The translations under genes and the position numbers were made by a program. Shown in pieces: positions 55,925 through 63,146 of a stretch of DNA of 64,000 nt. The stretch covers positions 166,397-230,396 of the forward strand of contig JAJPJQ010000010.1 of NCBI GenBank assembly GCA_021324155.1, read 5' to 3'. Position 1 is the first letter of the stretch. Each line of letters begins with the position of its first letter. Origin of the DNA: Pseudomonadota bacterium. GTDB lineage: Bacteria; Desulfobacterota; Binatia; UBA9968. The notes below the pieces were generated by a model. That model did no database searches and was not told where the DNA came from. It saw nothing but the letters and a program-made list of their open reading frames with translations.

Positions 55925-56719
55925 ATGCCGCCCGAGGGTGCACCGCCGCGGCTGATCGACAGCCACGCGCATATCCAGGGGGTCGAATTTTCCGTCGACG
56001 TCGCAGACGTCGTCCAGCGCGCACGCGCCGCGGGCGTCGAGAAGATTGTGGTGGTCGGCGGCGCCGGTGAGCTTTCGAGCAACGATGCCGCGATCGCTAT
56101 CGCGAAATCCGATCCAGGCCTTTTCGCGACCGTCGGAATGCACCCGCACGACGCGAAGGATGTCAGTGAAGATAATTTGCAACGCCTGCAGCAATTGGCG
56201 GCTGAGCCGCAAGTCGTCGCCATCGGCGAGACCGGCCTGGATTTTTATTACGATCACTCGCCACGTGACGTGCAGAAGCGGCTGTTCGCGCGCTTCATTC
56301 ATATGGCGGGAGAAACGAATCTGCCGCTGATCGTACACGACCGCGACGCGCACGCCGAGATCGCCGAGCTATTAAGACAAGAAGGCGGCGGCGCGCTACG
56401 CGGCGTGATCCACTGCTTCACCGGCGATTACGCCGCGGCGAAGACATTTCTGGATTTGGGATTCTATCTATCGTTCAGCGGCATTCTGACCTTCAAAAAT
56501 GCCGACGCGCTGCGCGACGCGGCGCGCAATGCACCTCTCGACCGCATCCTTGTCGAGACCGATTCGCCCTATCTCGCGCCGGTGCCCAAGCGCGGCAAGC
56601 GCAACGAGCCGGCCTTCGTGCTTCATGTCGCGGAGATGCTGGCGGAAGTCAAAAAACTTTCGCTTGAGACGGTCGCGCAAGCGACGACGACAAACGCGGA
56701 AAAGCTTTTTTCAATCTGA
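55925..56719 (+). CDS. tatD: TatD family metal-dependent hydrolase (DNase-like)
   Basis: 264 residues of the amidohydrolase-fold TatD group. Metal ligands can be traced in LIDSHAHIQG, IGETGLDFYYD, PLIVHDRDAH, IHCFTGD and VETDSPYLAPVP. Relatives act as 3'-5' exonucleases or D-aminoacyl-tRNA deacylase-like enzymes; the exact substrate is not determined. A short N-terminal extension (MPPEGAPPR) precedes the fold. The link to metG is a conserved neighbourhood. Confidence 0.9.
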   Translation: MPPEGAPPRLIDSHAHIQGVEFSVDVADVVQRARAAGVEKIVVVGGAGELSSNDAAIAIAKSDPGLFATVGMHPHDAKDVSEDNLQRLQQLAAEPQVVAIGETGLDFYYDHSPRDVQKRLFARFIHMAGETNLPLIVHDRDAHAEIAELLRQEGGGALRGVIHCFTGDYAAAKTFLDLGFYLSFSGILTFKNADALRDAARNAPLDRILVETDSPYLAPVPKRGKRNEPAFVLHVAEMLAEVKKLSLETVAQATTTNAEKLFSI

Positions 56720-56745
56720 AGGCGACTCGTAGGCACCGGCGCGCG

Positions 56746-57576
56746 TTAGAACAGCGGATTGTTCGACGGACCGAAGATGGCGCCGATATATTTTTCGAGG
56801 CCGACGTTAAACTTGAACAGCGTGCGGTCCGAGCCGTGCGTCAGTCCGAAGCCGGGGCCTAAGCTATACTCGATGCCGCGGTACTCGCCGTGCACGACGG
56901 GAAAGATGTAATGCTGTTGGTCGCGGGTCGGATCGGGATGCTTCATCATGCCGATCGCGCCGTAGAACTCGACGCCCGGTGAAAGAGCCCGCATCCAGCG
57001 ATAGTAGATGCCCGAGACGTAGCCGAACTCCCAGCCTTCTTTTTCTTCAGAGCCGACGAGTATCTTCTCGAATTTCGGGCTTACGATGAAAGAAAAATCG
57101 CCGATGTCGCGCTGAAGAATCGGGCGCAACTCCAATTCGAGCTTTTGGTCGTCGTACTTCGGCGTGCGCTTGTAAGCGAGTTCGAAGTACCAGCCGATGT
57201 CGACCGGCAGCTCGCCCTGATCGAACAGGCGGCCGCGCAGGCGCCACTTCGAGCCCGCGTACTGAAGATCGTCGCCGCGCGGCTTCGCCAGATTGACATA
57301 CATCGCCGCTTCGATGCGGTCCGTCAAACCGTAGGTGATCTCGAGAGAGGTGCGCCATATCGACTGGCTCGGCACCGTGCCTTTGGACGTGCCTTTCTCA
57401 CCGTGGCGGCTGCCGTTGAGCACGACGCTGTTGAGCGATTCGACTTCGAGCATGCCGCGCGGGACCGTCTGATAACCGTAAACTTCGAACTCCCACGGAT
57501 CCAGCTGCGCCATAGCCGGATGCGCGTAAGATAGAAAAACTAACGCGAATAAAAGGAACGAGCGTCGGGTGTTCAT
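56746..57576 (-). CDS. Putative outer-membrane beta-barrel protein
   Basis: 276 residues. A signal peptide (MNTRRSFLLFALVFLSYAHP then AMA) is followed by alternating hydrophobic/polar strands rich in Tyr, Phe and Gly (FEVYGYQTVPRGMLEVES, GWYFELAYKRTPKYDDQKLE, GVEFYGAIGMMKHP) ending in an aromatic residue (NNPLF), as outer-membrane barrels do. No named family is recognised. It is transcribed in the same direction as the cupredoxin-like protein and the FTR1 permease, 27 bases downstream, so a role as an outer-membrane channel in the metal-uptake module is possible but inferred. Confidence 0.65.
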   Translation of the reverse strand: MNTRRSFLLFALVFLSYAHPAMAQLDPWEFEVYGYQTVPRGMLEVESLNSVVLNGSRHGEKGTSKGTVPSQSIWRTSLEITYGLTDRIEAAMYVNLAKPRGDDLQYAGSKWRLRGRLFDQGELPVDIGWYFELAYKRTPKYDDQKLELELRPILQRDIGDFSFIVSPKFEKILVGSEEKEGWEFGYVSGIYYRWMRALSPGVEFYGAIGMMKHPDPTRDQQHYIFPVVHGEYRGIEYSLGPGFGLTHGSDRTLFKFNVGLEKYIGAIFGPSNNPLF

Positions 57577-57603
57577 TTCTTTTCTCCTTATATGTTGTGC
57601 CGT

Positions 57604-57942
57604 TTATTTTGCGACGATCGTTCCCTCGGGAACGTCGCGATGGAAGTCGTCGTAAAAATCATAGCTGCCGGGCTTTAGCGCCGGGATATTGACAGTGACC
57701 GTCTCGCCGGGACCGACGACTTTTTCGCGGTTCACTTTATAGCTCTCGAACTCGATGGCCTCCTTGCTTGCATTGACGATCTTGATCTTGAACGCCTTAT
57801 TGGCGGGGACATTGAGCGTCTGCGGAATGAATTTGCGATTCTCGTAGCGCAGCTCCAAGACGTCGTCTTGCGCCGCTGCGCTAAACGCCGGACTGCCGGC
57901 AAATAGCAAAACCAAACTCAGAGCCGATAGAATAAGCTTCAT
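57604..57942 (-). CDS. Cupredoxin-fold periplasmic protein (EfeO-like)
   Basis: 112 residues. A signal peptide (about 1-24) precedes a beta-sandwich with the Cupredoxin_1 pattern: LELRYENRKFIPQTLNVPAN, KAFKIKIVNASKEAIEFES, VVGPGETVTVNIPALKPGSY and a final EGTIVAK. There is no Cys and only one His, so a type 1 copper site is unlikely. Similar domains in EfeO-type proteins bind iron or copper with carboxylates. It lies beside the FTR1 permease and is the most likely periplasmic partner. Confidence 0.8.
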   Translation of the reverse strand: MKLILSALSLVLLFAGSPAFSAAAQDDVLELRYENRKFIPQTLNVPANKAFKIKIVNASKEAIEFESYKVNREKVVGPGETVTVNIPALKPGSYDFYDDFHRDVPEGTIVAK

Positions 57943-57983
57943 TTCTCCTCCTCCTCTTGTTTGAATTCATTCACCGCAATGCG

Positions 57984-58024
57984 AAAAAGAAAAAGCCCGG
58001 ACCACGTCGCGTGGTGTCCGGGCT
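57984..58024 (-). terminator. Rho-independent terminator after the zinc-finger gene
   Basis: On the minus strand AGCCCGGACACCAC pairs with GTGGTCCGGGCT (with one bulged base) between 58024 and 57994, then a pyrimidine tail (CTTTTTCTTTTT-like) at 57993-57984. It separates the FTR1/zinc-finger transcript from the cupredoxin-like gene, so the latter may need its own promoter. Confidence 0.75.
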
Positions 58025-58065
58025 CTGGGTTCGGGACCTCTGGCCGCTCGCGCTTCTTCTAAGCC

Positions 58066-58251
58066 TTACAAATCGACTTTCATCCAGTTGCTGTCCTTGC
58101 CGAGCGGCACGACGACCTGCCGCTTGCATTTCCGGCACTTGAGCTCGAGGCCGTGCGGCAGCAGCCGCGCGAGGAGACTCCCGCACGTGCAGCGGAACGG
58201 TCGCTCGCGTGTCTGCGCGCTGTCATGGCCTGAATCAACCGACGGTTTCAC
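58066..58251 (-). CDS. Small Com-like zinc-finger protein
   Basis: 61 residues with four cysteines (CTC at 21-23; CRKC at 39-42) around ARLLPHGLELK. The layout resembles the Mu Com-type zinc-binding RNA regulator fold (C-x-C/H...L-E-I-K-C-x-x-C). The first 17 bases overlap the 3' end of the FTR1 gene, so it is co-transcribed with it. A role in regulating or metallating the module is speculative. The reading frame and Cys spacing support it as real. Confidence 0.65.
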   Translation of the reverse strand: MKPSVDSGHDSAQTRERPFRCTCGSLLARLLPHGLELKCRKCKRQVVVPLGKDSNWMKVDL

Positions 58252-60253
58252 TCGGATGTCCTTTCGTCTCGCTCAAATTCGTGCGATAGGGCCATAGAAA
58301 TGTTCCGATCAGCGCCGTCAGCACGATCGCCTGCGCGACGAGCGTTTCCACCGTCGGATAAATTCCCAGCGCGCTCACCTGCGGCGGAAACGGCAGTGGC
58401 GTAACACTGAATAACCCGGTCGCCTGCAGTGTGCGGACGCCCTGTCCGGCGAAAACGAGCGCTAGCAGGTAAAGCAGCAGACCGGCCGCGCCGAAGAAAT
58501 ATTTGATCGGAATTCTCAAGCCGACGCGGAAAAGGACGAAAACGACGATACACAGTGCCAAGGCGCCGGCTAGAAAACCGCCGAGCACCGGTCTGGGATT
58601 CGACCCGCTCTGAAGCCACAGCGCCTGATAGAACAGCACGACTTCGAACGCCTCGCGGTAGGCCGCGAAGAACGAGACGCCGGCGAGCGCGAGGAGCCGG
58701 TTATGCGAGAGCGCGCCCTGCACTTTGTCGTGGATGAAGGCCTGCCATTTCTTCGCTTCCGATTTCGTATGGAGCCAGTACCCGACGTAGAAAAGCACGA
58801 TGGCGGCGACGAGCGTGGTGAAGCCTTCCATCGTCTCGCGATGGCTGCCGCTCACGTTCAAGAAAGTCTGCGCCGCCACCCACGTGACGAGGCCGGCGAC
58901 GACGGCGAGAATCCATCCGAAATGGATGTAGCGCATCGCGGTGGTCGCGCCCATTCTTTTGAGCATCGCGAGCATCGCGGCGAGGATCAGCGCGACCTCG
59001 AGCCCTTCGCGAAGAATGATGAACAGCGCGTTGACGAAAATGTAGCCCTCGTTGAGCGCTTCCTTGCTCGTCAGCAATTGGTCGGCGCGTTCGAGTCCGG
59101 CGGTGAGATCGTTATATTGCCGGCGAATCTCGCTGACGCTGTCGCCGCGGCGGATCGAGTTGCGAAATTTCGTGAACTGGTCTTCCAGCGCGCGCCCGAA
59201 CGAGAGATCCTTCGCGAAGAGCGGCGCCTCGGCCTGCTCGAAAGCGTCGAGGTAGGCCTCGGCGGCTTTTTGATACGCCTGCTCCTTTTGCCCGTTCTCG
59301 TACAGCGTCAGCGATTGCTTCAACAGAGTCGCGGCAGCCAGGAGCGGCGAAGGCCCCTGCGGATTTTCCAGCACGCCGCGGCGGAGATAGGCGAGCACCT
59401 TGCGCGCGTCGCCGTCGTGCGGGAGGAGCGGCTTGAGCTTCTCGGCGAGCTCGCCGTCGGTCGAGGTGGACAGGGTTTCGAGACGCGTCAGCTCGACCGG
59501 CAGGTTCGCGCGGTGCGCGAGCGCGGCGCCGTCGGACGCCTCCGCGGCGCTGAAGCGGAGCGACATTATATAGAAGGCCGCCTGCCAGCGCTGCTCGTCG
59601 GCGATGGCGGCGAAGCTCGGCATCGCCGTGCCTTCGACGCCGAACGAGGCGACGTTGAACGCCTTGAACGGCGAGAGTCCTTCCATCAGCTCGGCGTCGG
59701 TGAAATTCGCCGGCGGCGGCTCCTTCGGATTCATCGACGCCCGGCCTGGGCCGTCGCCGCGGCCGGTCTCGCCGTGGCACTGCGCGCAGTTATCCTTATA
59801 TAAGGTCCGCCCCGCAGCGAGCGTCGGCAGGCGTCGGGGCGCCGTCGCGATGCCGTATTTGGCGATCAGCTGGTCCTTCGCGGCGCGAGCGGCGCGCGCG
59901 ACGTCGTCGGCGCTCGCCTTGCGCTCGACCGCATCGGCGACCGCCTTTATCCCGGGCGCGAACTGCGCTTTATCCGCGCCGTTCAGCTGCGCCGCGAGCT
60001 CGACCATGCGCGCGGAGAATTCCTTCATCTCGGTGTATTCGGAATCGCTGACGACCTTGCCGTCTTGCACGGCGTTCTTATAATCGCCGCCGACGTAATC
60101 GAGCAGCGCGACCAGGCGGTTGGCGGCATCGTCGGCGCGCGCGGGCGCAGCGAGAAGCATGAAGGCGGCGGCGAGCAGGCAGGCCGAGAGTGCCGCCAGT
60201 TGACCGGCGGGAGACCGCCTGCGGTAAGCCCGACGACGCGGGCTTGATTCCAT
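58235..60253 (-). CDS. FTR1-family iron permease fused to a cytochrome c domain
   Basis: About 672 residues. Order: a signal peptide (to about 40), a helical periplasmic part, a c-type cytochrome domain with the heme motif CAQCH at 156-160 and an axial Met candidate in EGTAMPSFAA, another helical periplasmic stretch, then seven membrane helices (about 405-655). The membrane part has the two FTR1 iron motifs REGLE (about 413) and REAFE (about 533). FTR1 permeases import ferric iron after oxidation of ferrous iron. The attached cytochrome could take the electron. The ATG at 60253 is preferred; a TTG 12 bases upstream is possible. A divergent DtxR regulator gene and a palindromic site lie upstream. 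Confidence 0.92.
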   Translation of the reverse strand: MESSPRRRAYRRRSPAGQLAALSACLLAAAFMLLAAPARADDAANRLVALLDYVGGDYKNAVQDGKVVSDSEYTEMKEFSARMVELAAQLNGADKAQFAPGIKAVADAVERKASADDVARAARAAKDQLIAKYGIATAPRRLPTLAAGRTLYKDNCAQCHGETGRGDGPGRASMNPKEPPPANFTDAELMEGLSPFKAFNVASFGVEGTAMPSFAAIADEQRWQAAFYIMSLRFSAAEASDGAALAHRANLPVELTRLETLSTSTDGELAEKLKPLLPHDGDARKVLAYLRRGVLENPQGPSPLLAAATLLKQSLTLYENGQKEQAYQKAAEAYLDAFEQAEAPLFAKDLSFGRALEDQFTKFRNSIRRGDSVSEIRRQYNDLTAGLERADQLLTSKEALNEGYIFVNALFIILREGLEVALILAAMLAMLKRMGATTAMRYIHFGWILAVVAGLVTWVAAQTFLNVSGSHRETMEGFTTLVAAIVLFYVGYWLHTKSEAKKWQAFIHDKVQGALSHNRLLALAGVSFFAAYREAFEVVLFYQALWLQSGSNPRPVLGGFLAGALALCIVVFVLFRVGLRIPIKYFFGAAGLLLYLLALVFAGQGVRTLQATGLFSVTPLPFPPQVSALGIYPTVETLVAQAIVLTALIGTFLWPYRTNLSETKGHPSETVG

Positions 60254-60279
60254 CGAACTGCTCAAGTAAGGTGTCTCCC

Positions 60280-60295
60280 AGTTAAGGCCTTGACT
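60280..60295. promoter_or_regulatory. Palindromic operator candidate for the DtxR-family regulator
   Basis: AGTTAAGGCCTTGACT is a 16-base palindrome with one mismatched pair. It overlaps a possible -35 box TTGACT (60290-60295) for the regulator gene and lies 27 bases upstream of the FTR1 start. This resembles DtxR/MntR-type boxes in being a short A/T-flanked inverted repeat in a shared divergent promoter. Binding is not proven. Confidence 0.5.
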
Positions 60296-60311
60296 CTGAA
60301 TCAGTTAATAA

Positions 60312-60327
60312 GTTCGATGCTACGAAC
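60312..60327. promoter_or_regulatory. Second inverted repeat in the FTR1/regulator gap
   Basis: GTTCGATGCTACGAAC has perfect 5-base arms (GTTCG/CGAAC) around 6 bases, and a further GAAC...GTTC pair overlaps its right side (60324-60338). It may be part of the operator or a separate site. Confidence 0.35.
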
Positions 60328-60373
60328 ATCTAGAGTTCGCATACACAAATAAATCACGGTTGTCAACAGGCCG

Positions 60374-61045
60374 ATGGAGCACGGCAAGATCACCCCAACC
60401 GCCGAAGACTACGTCAGGACTATCTACGTCCTCGGCGAAGAGATGCAGCCGGTGATCGCCGCGCGCGTCGCCGACGAGATGGGCGTCTCGCCGTCGACGA
60501 TGGTCGTGACGCTCCGGCGCCTCCAGAGCCAGGGTTATCTAAGGGTGGAGCGGCGGAAGGAGATCCATTTAACCGGCAAGGGGCGGCGCGTCGCCGAAGG
60601 CATCCTGCGGCGCCACTTTTTGACCGAGCGGCTGCTCACCGATGTCCTCGGCATGGACTGGGTCAAGGCGCACCAGGAGGCGCACCGGCTCGAGCACGCG
60701 ATCTCGGCCGAGGTCGAGGAGCGCCTCGCGAAGCTTCTCAACAATCCTTCGACCTGCCCGCACGGCAATGCGATTCCGGGAAAAGAGCTTCCCAACGCGA
60801 AAAAGAGCTCGCCGCTGAGCGTCGTAGCGCAGGGCCGCGAGGTCGTGCTGCAGCGCATCACCGAAGGCGGCGAACGCGACTCGCGCCTGCTCGGCTTCAT
60901 GCAGCAGCATCAGCTCGTGCCCGGCGCGCGCGTCACCGTCCTCGAGGTCGCGCCCTCGCTCGGCATCATGAATCTCAAAGTCGGAAGGGAAGAGTTCGCC
61001 CTCGGGATCGAGGCGGCGAAAAAGCTCCGCGTGCTCGACGTGTGA
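60374..61045 (+). CDS. DtxR-family metal-dependent transcriptional regulator
   Basis: 223 residues. An N-terminal winged helix (about 1-70; MGVSPSTMVVTLRRLQSQGY) is followed by the dimerisation/metal domain with HFLTERLLTDVLGMDW, EAHRLEHAIS and NPSTCPHGNAIPGK (Cys128 in the conserved C-P-H-G-N-P-like motif), and by an SH3/FeoA-type C-terminal domain (about 150-223). DtxR/IdeR/MntR proteins repress uptake genes when loaded with Fe or Mn. Which metal cannot be decided, though Cys at this site favours the iron-type subfamily. Divergent from the FTR1 gene with a palindrome between, so it probably represses that gene. Confidence 0.92.
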   Translation: MEHGKITPTAEDYVRTIYVLGEEMQPVIAARVADEMGVSPSTMVVTLRRLQSQGYLRVERRKEIHLTGKGRRVAEGILRRHFLTERLLTDVLGMDWVKAHQEAHRLEHAISAEVEERLAKLLNNPSTCPHGNAIPGKELPNAKKSSPLSVVAQGREVVLQRITEGGERDSRLLGFMQQHQLVPGARVTVLEVAPSLGIMNLKVGREEFALGIEAAKKLRVLDV

Positions 61046-61054
61046 GCGCTAAGT

Positions 61055-61327
61055 TCAATCCGGATTTTCCGGCGCCGGCGCGGCGCGCGGCGTTACGCCT
61101 TCGGCGGCCAATTCCTCGGTAAGAAATTCGATCTGATCGCGCAGCGGCGCGTCGCGGTCGACGATGATGAGGCGCTGCCCGTGCACGCGGCAGCCGCCGC
61201 TCCGCGCGTGGTAGCCGACCTCGCGCAGCAATTTCTCGGTCCGCACCTCGATCGACGCGCGCTCGGCCGCGGCGATCAGCTCCTGCAATAACGATTCCTG
61301 TTTGGTGTTTTTCTTCGCGGTTGCCAT
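61055..61327 (-). CDS. Small hypothetical protein
   Basis: 90 residues. The first half is helical and charged (ESLLQELIAAAERASIEVRT), followed by EVGYHARSGGCRVHGQRLII, a strand, and DRDAPLRDQIEFLTEELAAE, then an Ala/Pro-rich tail. No named family is recognised. It is compact and begins with a convincing MATAKKNTK. It is convergent with the regulator gene (9 bases between stops). Confidence 0.5.
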   Translation of the reverse strand: MATAKKNTKQESLLQELIAAAERASIEVRTEKLLREVGYHARSGGCRVHGQRLIIVDRDAPLRDQIEFLTEELAAEGVTPRAAPAPENPD

Positions 61328-61385
61328 CGGCGCTATTATCGCCGATGTGGCGTTTGCTGTAAAGGCGAAACGCGGCGCGCCGTCT

Positions 61386-61691
61386 TTACAGCGCGGCGGC
61401 GCTCAGCCAATCGGCGGCGAAATCCACGACCGGATAGATATAATCGCAGAACAACAGCGGCGCGAGTGCCAGGAGATTCACGGCGCGCGCTTTGCCGCGG
61501 CGGGTCTCGGCGCGCGCGTCCGGCTTTACCGTCTGCGTTGCGCGCAGGATCGACAAAAACGCCTCGGCCGGCGGTGACAGCGGTTTGCGCCGGGAATAGA
61601 CGATCGTGCTCTCCATCCGCAGGTCGCAGCCGGCCACGCGCACGAGCCCGACCTCGTCGCGCTCGATCTCGCCGGCCAGGTTGTCGCGGTT
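61386..61691 (-). pseudogene. LysR-type regulator C-terminal remnant
   Basis: About 101 residues of the effector-binding domain end remain: NRDNLAGEIERDEVGLVRVA, CDLRMESTIVYSRRKPLSPP and AEAFLSILRATQ. The DNA-binding N-terminus and most of the effector domain are missing. Going upstream, the frame meets a stop (TAA at 61692-61694), exactly where the sequence changes to the A+T-richer toxin cassette. A rearrangement therefore removed about two thirds of the gene. It is not expected to be functional. Confidence 0.75.
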
Positions 61692-61693
61692 TT

Positions 61694-62197
61694 ATGCACG
61701 GCCTGGGACGGGGGCTTGATATCCTCGGTTGGGTTCCTGGTCCAATTGGTATCGCGGCGAATGTGGGCAGTGCTGGTATTTCTTTTGGCAAAGGTGATTT
61801 TCTCAGTGGTGGATTGATCCTGGCGGGTGCCCTGGCGCCGGGAGGGGGGTCGATCGGAAAACTCAGCGCGCGCGCCATAGGGAAAATCGGAGAGGAAGCG
61901 CTAGCAAAGGCAGTCGGCGGTGTATCTAATAAGTTTTTCAGAACCAGCTTAGGCGCTCGGTTTGTTGATCAATTTGCCAGCAATATTGGGAATGAGGCAA
62001 AAGTTGGGTACCAAAGCCTAACGAAGTCGCTACAAAACCAAATCGCTAAAGACCTTGAGTTAAAGGCAGGCGAGGATGTCAGGGGGGTTGTTTGGCATTT
62101 TTATCCAAGCCCTGTAACCGGTAAAGTCGGTCCGTCGGGTCCGTTGCGTGATGCATTGGAAAAGGCATTCGGCTCAGGAGCAATTAAGACTCCCTAG
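61694..62197 (+). CDS. Orphan C-terminal tip of a polymorphic toxin with a restriction-endonuclease-like domain
   Basis: 167 residues from the first in-frame Met after the junction. A Gly-rich hydrophobic pretoxin-type segment (LDILGWVPGPIGIAANVGSA, about 8-60) precedes a domain (about 80-160) with Asp92 in ARFVDQFA, a Glu-x-Lys motif (Glu101-Lys103 in GNEAKVG) and a Gln in QNQIAKD. That is the D...ExK...Q pattern of restriction-endonuclease-fold toxins. The block VWHFYPSPVTGKVGPSGPL is also seen near the end of such toxin tips. The usual long RHS or secretion N-terminus is missing. The start is arbitrary, without a good ribosome site, so expression is uncertain. The likely immunity gene is 6 bases downstream. 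Confidence 0.7.
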   Translation: MHGLGRGLDILGWVPGPIGIAANVGSAGISFGKGDFLSGGLILAGALAPGGGSIGKLSARAIGKIGEEALAKAVGGVSNKFFRTSLGARFVDQFASNIGNEAKVGYQSLTKSLQNQIAKDLELKAGEDVRGVVWHFYPSPVTGKVGPSGPLRDALEKAFGSGAIKTP

Positions 62198-62203
62198 TGA
62201 CGT

Positions 62204-62842
62204 ATGACTTACAAAATAATTCAACCGCCTTTTACCTTGGACTTCTTCAAGATGAGCAAGGCGGAACTGAAAGATTATTTTAATTGGTTTTTAGCGGTCA
62301 TTTCGGAACGAATCGCCGAATTAGAGTCGGCGGTTCGTAAGACGCCCGGTTTCAGTACATGGAAGGCCGACTATACACCAGACTCGCTCGGGCCGCTCGG
62401 CAATTGGTTTGCTACGCAAGTCGAGACGCGGCCTAAAACGAGCGAGGAGATCCAAGATAAACACAAGTTACCATTCCCGGAGATGGTTGCCGATGAAGAA
62501 CTTACCGATCGCACCATATCTCTAGCAATGGACATAGGAATGTACCTTGGAAAGACCCTTCAGAATAATTACGGCCATCTCGAATGGATTCAGTTTCTCG
62601 ATAACAAAAGATTCATTGATCACGGGCAACCTGTTTTGGTCGGGTTCGGTAAGGTACCGATGAATTCCTTTCGAATTGTTACTGGCTTAACGCGCTCGAT
62701 AATAGATAAACGAAGAACGGGCGAACGGCTTCGAGAACTTTACGACTATTGGGCACAAAGAGCTGCTGCAAACAATGGCGGTCGATCAGGTGAACGGCAT
62801 ATAGACAAAGCCGCAAAAAGGCGCTCACGCCGAAGAGGATAG
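62204..62842 (+). CDS. Probable immunity protein for the adjacent toxin tip
   Basis: 212 residues, acidic to neutral, with no signal peptide or membrane helix. FTLDFFKMSKAELKDYFNWF, GFSTWKADYTPDSLGPLGNW and DEELTDRTISLAMDIGMYLG are well-ordered helical segments; the C-terminus is basic. I recall similar proteins beside toxin C-termini but no named family is claimed. It starts 6 bases after the toxin stop, on the same strand, and has the same A+T-richer composition unlike its flanks. This is the standard toxin-immunity arrangement. The role is inferred from position. Confidence 0.6.
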   Translation: MTYKIIQPPFTLDFFKMSKAELKDYFNWFLAVISERIAELESAVRKTPGFSTWKADYTPDSLGPLGNWFATQVETRPKTSEEIQDKHKLPFPEMVADEELTDRTISLAMDIGMYLGKTLQNNYGHLEWIQFLDNKRFIDHGQPVLVGFGKVPMNSFRIVTGLTRSIIDKRRTGERLRELYDYWAQRAAANNGGRSGERHIDKAAKRRSRRRG

Positions 62843-62894
62843 TTTTTCACAGCGGCAAAATCGAGCTACGAGCTTCGAGGGTCAGGTTGAGCTA

Positions 62895-63087
62895 GCCCGG
62901 GTTTGACGGACACCTAACAAGGGGGCAAAGTCGCCCCGGGAGGTGTTCGATGAAGCGGAAAGACTTCAGCCCGGAGTTCAAACGGGAAGCCGTTCGATTG
63001 CTGGACGCGGGAGAAAAGCCCGCGGCCGATTTCGCGCGCGAACTCGGCGTTCGCCGCAACCAACTCTACAAGTGGAAAGGAAGAATA
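62895..63087 (+). mobile_element. IS3-type element stub (orfA N-terminus)
   Basis: The left end reads AGCCCGGGTTTGACGGACACC, like IS3-group termini. An ATG at 62950 with a GGGAGG site starts MKRKDFSPEFKREAVRLLDA and continues as a helix-turn-helix (ADFARELGVRRNQLYKWKG), the first ~44 residues of a Tnp orfA protein. After 63081 the frame runs into unrelated sequence of the next element and stops at 63114. orfB and the right end are absent. Confidence 0.8.
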
Positions 63088-63122
63088 GATCCGGGGTCAG
63101 GTCTTGAATCTTGACATTTGAT
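63088..63122. repeat. Left terminal repeat of the Y1 transposase element
   Basis: GGGGTCAGGTCTTGAATCTT occurs just before the transposase, and the last bases of the window (63978-64000) read TTCAAGAAACAAGACCTG, whose complement shares CAGGTCTTG and a following TTCTTG. This inverted pair fits the two ends of the element. Confidence 0.6.
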
Positions 63123-63146
63123 CTTCCGTCGTGCTAGCCCGGGTTC

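Noticed and set aside
57604..57942. Type 1 copper protein
   Set aside because: No cysteine and only one histidine in the mature protein, so the blue-copper ligand set is missing.
61466..61693. N-terminal extension of the toxin-tip frame
   Set aside because: These codons are antisense to the LysR remnant and arginine-rich; the homologous part starts at 61694.
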